DNA of 64,000 nucleotides from Globodera rostochiensis (Eukaryota; Nematoda; Chromadorea; Rhabditida; Heteroderidae): NCBI GenBank assembly GCA_018350325.1, contig JAEVLN010000005.1, positions 3,358,142 to 3,422,141 of the forward strand, read 5' to 3'. Shown piece by piece: positions 59,440 to 64,000 of this stretch (position 1 is its first letter; each line of letters starts with the position of its first letter). The notes under the pieces were generated by a model. It saw only the letters and a program-made list of their open reading frames with translations, ran no database searches and was not told where the DNA came from. The position numbers and the translations under genes were made by a program.

Positions 59440-60035
59440 AAGGCATAAAAGACTGCAATTTCATTCATTCTGTCGATGGACAATTTTAGAAGAGAATCCG
59501 CGGCAAATGTTTAGGAAAATGTTTAAAAATCCCCCAAATCTATTTTCATTATTTTATTTTTGACTATATCCGCACAAAGAATGCTTGTTCTTTTTCATAA
59601 ATTTGGTACAATTTCAAAGCTTTTCTCTTAAACCCGCGAGTTTAAGCCCGACAAATCCCGACCAACCACAGTTTCAAAAGTGATAAAAAAGATGAATGGG
59701 GTGCAGGATGGCAAAAAAAATAAAAAACAAAATAATTAGCTAGATTCTTTCCGCAATTAAAATAAATACCCCAAATACCATATCAGATTTGTATGTTAGG
59801 CTTAGACTGGAGTCGATTGGTATATGATTTGGGTCATTTTGTTTCTAGGCCCTATTAACATTTACCCAATAATATATCCAGAATAATTGTCAAATTTTCT
59901 ATTGACCAATAGTTTTAGGGCGGTATGGAAACGCAACAAAATGGGCAAAGAAATTGTGCGGGCCAAAAAGAGGGAAGGGGGGGGGGGATCTGGCCATTGG
60001 CGGTGCTGGCCATTGCATCGTTGTTTTTTCCCCGC
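59440..60035. other. Remnant of exon 2 and intergenic sequence
   Basis: Bases 59434-59520 are the out-of-frame end of the family's second exon (AGAGAATCCGCGGCAAATGT). Beyond this no gene is seen. GTTAGGCTTAGACTGG near 59796 is another TTAGGC-like motif. Confidence 0.4.
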
Positions 60036-60042
60036 GGGGCAA

Positions 60043-60095
60043 AATAAAATTGCTAAACATTTGAATGTTAATCGCAAAAATATATGAATGGAAAA
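60043..60095 (+). pseudogene. Scrap of family HTH domain 1
   Basis: AAAATTGCTAAACATTTGAA and TCGCAAAAATATATGAATGG encode NKIAKHLNVNRKN and, in a shifted frame, IYEWKK. About 50 bases only. Confidence 0.55.
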
Positions 60096-60310
60096 AATAT
60101 TGATTCGGTTAAAGCAGGGCTTCCATCGGGTAAAGACAATTCCCAAGTACAAACGTCTCTGATTTCCAAGTACATAACGGGCCAATTTTACGAATTCAAG
60201 TACACTCAAAATTTACATTTTATCAAAATAAAAACATTTTAGTTCTTTATATCTATTTTTTGCGAGTGATTTTTCAAACAATTTTTGGGAAAAAATGGGG
60301 GCGGGGAGGG

Positions 60311-60336
60311 TCGGCGGTGCCGATAGGCGCCACCGA
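60311..60336. repeat. Dispersed GC hairpin repeat
   Basis: Arms TCGGCGGTGCC and GGCGCCACCGA around the loop GATA. Reverse orientation relative to 57579. Confidence 0.7.
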
Positions 60337-60339
60337 GAA

Positions 60340-62390
60340 TTTTTTTTTTGAAATTTTAACAATGGTTGTTAAAAAAATTGATGGAAAACATACCTAGTAA
60401 AAGAAAATCCAATGTTTTGAGAGGGCGCATTCACAATAGAAATGGTCATTTCCCCTTCTGCTACGCTTGACAAAATTGTAATGTTTTTCCAGTCGGGATT
60501 GAATGAATTTTTACGTTTTGCTGAAGACATTAAAGTTTTTTTTTGTTTAGTTTTATGAATGGATTATCCACAAGCACAAAAACCACAGAACTGTTTCGAG
60601 CTTTATAACACCAAGCAGAACTAGGACTGTATAACTCCCAATATGTTTCTTATTTTGTTGGAATTAAAACAGTTTTAAGGTCATCGCAAATCACTGCATG
60701 AGATATGACGCGATGTGATCTGGACGTGGTACAAAACTGAAAAGATGCTCGAGGAGATTGAACATTTTATGTTCCCACATCTACCAAAATTTAACACTTT
60801 AAAATATGTTGGAATAAAATTGTTGGAAAATATTGTACATTTTCCATAACCCAGTCAGATCTCGTTAGAGTTACTATTTCCAAACAGAGACTGAGCAACA
60901 GATCTGAAACGGAAAGCAAAAGTGGCAATCGATTTGGTGGAAGCCGGATTGATGGGGTACGCGATGCAATAGCTCGCTTGGAAGAAGGAGAAGACGGCAA
61001 TCAACTTGTTGGGCAACCTGCTGTTGGCCGACACATTGCCGTCAACTTCATCATCTCTTCCAATCCCTCCTCCAATTGAACCACAACAACAAGCAGGCGA
61101 AGAAGAAGAGAAGCCCAGGAGTTTTACGATAGCTTGGCAGCGACGGATTTGAGTTTTAAATTGCTTTGCGGAATTACATCTCCGGCCCTTCGTCTTCGGG
61201 AAAAACTGAATTTTTATTAAAATTCGTTGCTGAGTCTGAAACTTGATAGTGCCTAACCCCGTATCAACCCTTTATTGTTTCAGTGAAATGAACCCCACAG
61301 TTGATGCACTTCAAAAGGCTGATGTTGATGTATATGCGGGTCTCTCATCGAAAGAGTTGATCAAACGTCTGCCAAAGCCTCTGTTGTTAATCCAGTTGTT
61401 GAAGCTTCTTCTTCAACAAGCTCGAGCAACTCCATTGGGTAGAACATCCTCCCCTCCGCTTGAAAAACGCTCATGCACGCCACATAAGGCAGATAAATTT
61501 GTCGGGCATAGAAGTGAACCGCAATGTTGGCATTGTACGGCTTACACAGTCTCCATATGCTGGTGGAAGGCGGCGCCCCTCCGACAAAGTTATGCCGTTA
61601 CAATTTTCTTAAAATTTTACATTCAATTGAATTCTAAAGAGAAAATGCCTTCCAATACCTCCGATTGGCTTTGTCCGTTGTCTAATGCTTCCAGAATTGG
61701 GTGACCGTTTGTTACCGACCCCTCATAATTCAAGAATTTTTAAACTGTTCAATAACGTTATCTAACCTCCTCTGCACGGCTGGTGCTTATGGCACTCACA
61801 AACTGCGGATGATTAGAAGTATACGGGAAGTGCGACTCCGGGACAGCGACCGTCGGCATTTAACGACGAGCCTGTTTAAAAATGAAAATTCAATTGATAA
61901 AAATTCAGTGTTCAACTTAGGATAAGGACCGTAACTGCGTTTAAAATTTGCATATTGAGAATACTTTAAAAGAATGGATAAACTAGGCTTCCATATTATT
62001 ACACTAGCGATATATATTTTTGCTCAAAATTTTTGAATGGCTAATTGCTTTATTTACTATAAACACTTTATAGAAAGCTTGCCACTTGAAAAGTTGAGAT
62101 GAATTAAATTTTGCTGGTTGATCATTGTTTTATGTCTAATTTGGTTTAAAAAAAATTGTTGAATCGAAGATTCACAGACAAAAAAGTAATCGAGCACCCA
62201 ACCACCAAGCAACACCAGCACTGAGTGGTTATGCCACCTTGTGGTAGAAATATGGGGGGTGATCTTCGGTATGCCAAGTTTCACCCCGAAACTCCGCGGA
62301 CACTTGGGGGCATTCCCTTTCTTAGCGGTAGCAAATTCTACATCAACAAAAAATCCAATTAACAACCCTGGTACTCAAAATAGTCTTGAT
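60340..62390. other. Possible decayed coding sequence of unknown origin
   Basis: From about 60700 to 61920 composition becomes less AT-biased and short frames of protein-like character appear: MLEEIEHFMFPHLPKFNTLK near 60745, GGSRIDGVRDAIARLEEGED near 60935, and ADVDVYAGLSSKELIKRLPK at 61318-61377. Stops and frame changes interrupt them. I cannot join them by splice phase or name a family. A dead transposase is the likeliest explanation, but this is a guess. Confidence 0.25.
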
Positions 62391-62394
62391 CCCG

Positions 62395-63195
62395 CTTAGT
62401 CCACCATTATATGGACCCCCAAGGAGGAGGAGTCTCCGCTCAGCCACCCCCTCCCCGGGGGCTGTGGACCTTCTCTGTCGCCTTTTCCATTCTCCGCCTT
62501 CAAAATTTCTCCCTTTATGAATTTCCCGTTTTTCTTTTTCCACTCAACCTCCCTCATGGCGCGAACGCCGGCATCCAGCAGTCTTCGTCTAAGCGCCAGC
62601 CCTACCAGGCGAGTGGGTTCTTTGAGGTGATGATTTCCTGAGCATAAGTTAAACAGAGATCCAGGACATGGGAACCTCACGTAGGAACGGTTACATGTTG
62701 AAAAATCCAAGCACAGCTGATAGATCCATAATGGGGTGAGCCTTGAAATATACGTCGGACTAGTTGAGAGAGCAGTTGAAGTCCACGGTGATAACCATGG
62801 TGGGGGTGAGGTGAGCTTTGGATGGTTTTAAAGAGTTGTGTTTTTTCGACCTTAGTGTTGGATTGGGAGAAGTAGACGGCAACTAATCTAATATGAGCCG
62901 CACTTAGAGTCTAGGAGGATCAATGAATAAACTTCGAACCCTTTGGAGAGCGAAAATGAAACGGGAGGATATACCGCATCGACCTGGAGGGCTACTTTGC
63001 CACCCCTCATTTTCTTGATTGAACGATGGCAGAAATTTGTGTGAAATTTACCTTGAAATGAGGTGGTCTATATACAAATTGTGGAGTTGAGCCAGGTTTC
63101 AGTAAAAGCAATGATGTGTAAGTCTTTGGATGCGATTAATAGGTCCAGATCAAGAAGTTGGTTGGCGATGGATCTACAATTGATGCTTAGCAGTT
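62395..63195 (-). pseudogene. LINE-type retrotransposon remnant (endonuclease region)
   Basis: On the minus strand, about 63192-63065 reads SINCRSIANQLLDLDLLIAS and KDLHIIAFTETWLNSTI, the N-terminal motif of the AP-type endonuclease of non-LTR retrotransposons (NCRS...DL..L......I..ITETWL pattern). Further pieces follow: a KMRGGKVALQVD-like segment near 63020 and WIYQLCLDFSTCNRSYVRFP near 62735-62675. Stops interrupt the frame and no reverse transcriptase is present. Confidence 0.6.
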
Positions 63196-63199
63196 AATA

Positions 63200-63425
63200 A
63201 ATTTGAATGAAAAAGGTTTTTGTCAATTGAGCGATTAGAATTCAATAAAAAAAAGTTTTTGTCAATTGCGATTAGAAATGGAAGAGAGTTTTGTCAATTG
63301 GGTTTGTATCGGATAGGAAATCTTTGCTCACGTCGAATTTAGAAAAAAAAAGTACGCGTCCAACACAGTCAAGCCCTCGGAAAAAATGAATTCTGTCACT
63401 TAATGATGCCATCTTTAGGGGCGTA
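63200..63425. repeat. TTTTTGTCAATTG short repeats
   Basis: AAGGTTTTTGTCAATTGAGC, AAAGTTTTTGTCAATTGCG and AGAGTTTTGTCAATTGGG occur between 63212 and 63305, each preceded by GAAT or GAAA sequence: three units of about 50 bases. Confidence 0.55.
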
Positions 63426-63429
63426 TGCT

Positions 63430-63590
63430 ATCCCCGACCCCGAGTCAGGGATGGGGTTCGGGGTCGGGGTTTTTCGGGGTCAGAAGTGTCGGGGTCGAAG
63501 TCGGGAAAAACCCCGAAAAAGGCCTAAATTTGCGGGGTCGGGGACGGGGACGGGGACGGGGTCGGGGGCGGGGTCGGGATAACAACCCTA
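63430..63590. repeat. GGGGTCGGGGACGGGG micro-repeats
   Basis: GACCCCGAGTCAGGGATGGG, TCGGGGTCGGGGTTTTTCGG and GGGGACGGGGACGGGGACGG, ending ACAACCCTAGTG. G-rich on the plus strand with potential for G-quadruplex structure. Relative of 45583-45665 in reverse complement. Confidence 0.75.
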
Positions 63591-63599
63591 GTGTTTAAA

Positions 63600-64000
63600 T
63601 GACGACAAAAGTAATTAACAAAAACTAAAAAATAGAACACATTTTAAAAAATCTAAAACCAAAACTCCCTGGGGTAACTCTTGTCCGTTTATCGATGGCC
63701 TAATCACAGAGAAAACCCATGGTTTAATTATTTCTTTTTTACTTCCACCCTTTCTATTATTTCTTTTATATTAAATTTACGAAAAGCAGATTTCAACTTT
63801 CATCAAGGCATGGAGTAGAAAATATTGTTTGTTTTAATTCAAAGTCTCTTTTAACAAATTATCAATTTTTTTTTTCCGAAAAATTCCGACTTGCTCAAAA
63901 TTTCGGAAATCGGCATTCCGACCATCCCTGGTCCGTAATCAATTGTGCCCTTCAACATTACTTGTCCCAGGGACACTGCTCCAACCATTGGCCTAGCGTA
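63600..64000. other. Intergenic end of window
   Basis: No gene seen. The final bases, read on the minus strand, contain TAGGCCAATGGTTGGAGCAG, vaguely A-box-like, with no B box within the window. Confidence 0.3.

Noticed and set aside
61243..61704. 153-codon frame as a stand-alone gene
   Set aside because: It lacks a convincing start, signal or domain, and lies in a stretch where protein-like pieces occur in several frames separated by stops. Treated as possible decayed coding sequence.

Overview
The window is AT-rich eukaryotic DNA from a nematode, most likely a plant-parasitic tylenchid such as a cyst nematode. The phylum call rests on a complete cuticle-collagen gene (35913-37479) that ends in the nematode-typical CPKYCAIDGGVFFEDGTRR, and on short introns with GTGAGT-type donors and TTTNAG acceptors. 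The narrower placement is inference: an expanded family of small secreted proteins, and a tandem ATGCCA motif upstream of one of them that resembles the dorsal-gland box of Globodera effectors. I cannot name the species.

Most of the window is a nursery for one gene family that I do not recognise. An intact member has a first exon encoding a short signal peptide, an acidic GEGWWDKGEAEDL segment, a linker built of repeated decapeptides (GQIEPNSTDQ, NPPLTESDHS) and two helix-turn-helix (HTH)-like domains. A phase-1 intron of 42-62 bases follows, and a second exon encodes a third HTH-like domain. Six copies have an intact frame: 3481-4548 (+), 10617-11655 (+), 15884-16823 (-), 32817-33820 (-), 52601-53551 (-) and 55301-56328 (-). 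Two are nearly intact but carry a frameshift (46396-47392 and 58559-59433). About ten more are broken copies or scraps. Copies share 5' flanks (CGATCGCCATTTTTATAAAA, GTCAG-AATATTGATTTG, GGGCTGTCATTTATT, then AAATAAAATGG at the start) and fall into at least three classes by 3' flank, so whole gene units were duplicated.

A relative at 22626-24626 has its own signal peptide and promoter. It is built from one signal-peptide exon, two short linker exons, six nearly identical 138-base exons and a terminal exon, all joined in phase 1. I assembled it from splice sites; no single open frame reveals it. The repeated exon looks like a fusion between the head of the family's second exon and the tail of its first.

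Other genes: a 310-aa cuticle collagen in seven exons (35913-37479) with decayed partial copies at 7913-8195 and 30905-31960; a 239-aa four-transmembrane protein in eight exons (40146-42389) that I do not recognise; a decayed gene with SAP, CCHC zinc-knuckle and chromodomain-like parts (about 48800-50145, minus strand); a 69-aa secreted peptide (51377-51586); and an unplaced 122-aa hydrophilic ORF (12680-13048).

The rest is repeats and transposon debris: a 2.8-kb satellite of 32-bp units (25846-28668), two fold-back elements (12060-12605, 29038-29592), a Tc1/mariner deletion derivative (34794-35550) and a truncated relative (45072-45582), remnants of MULE, hAT/BED-type and LINE elements, a dispersed GC hairpin present about ten times, and many tracts of locus-specific GC-rich micro-repeats. 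No bacterial operons, rRNA genes, convincing tRNA genes or CRISPR arrays were seen.
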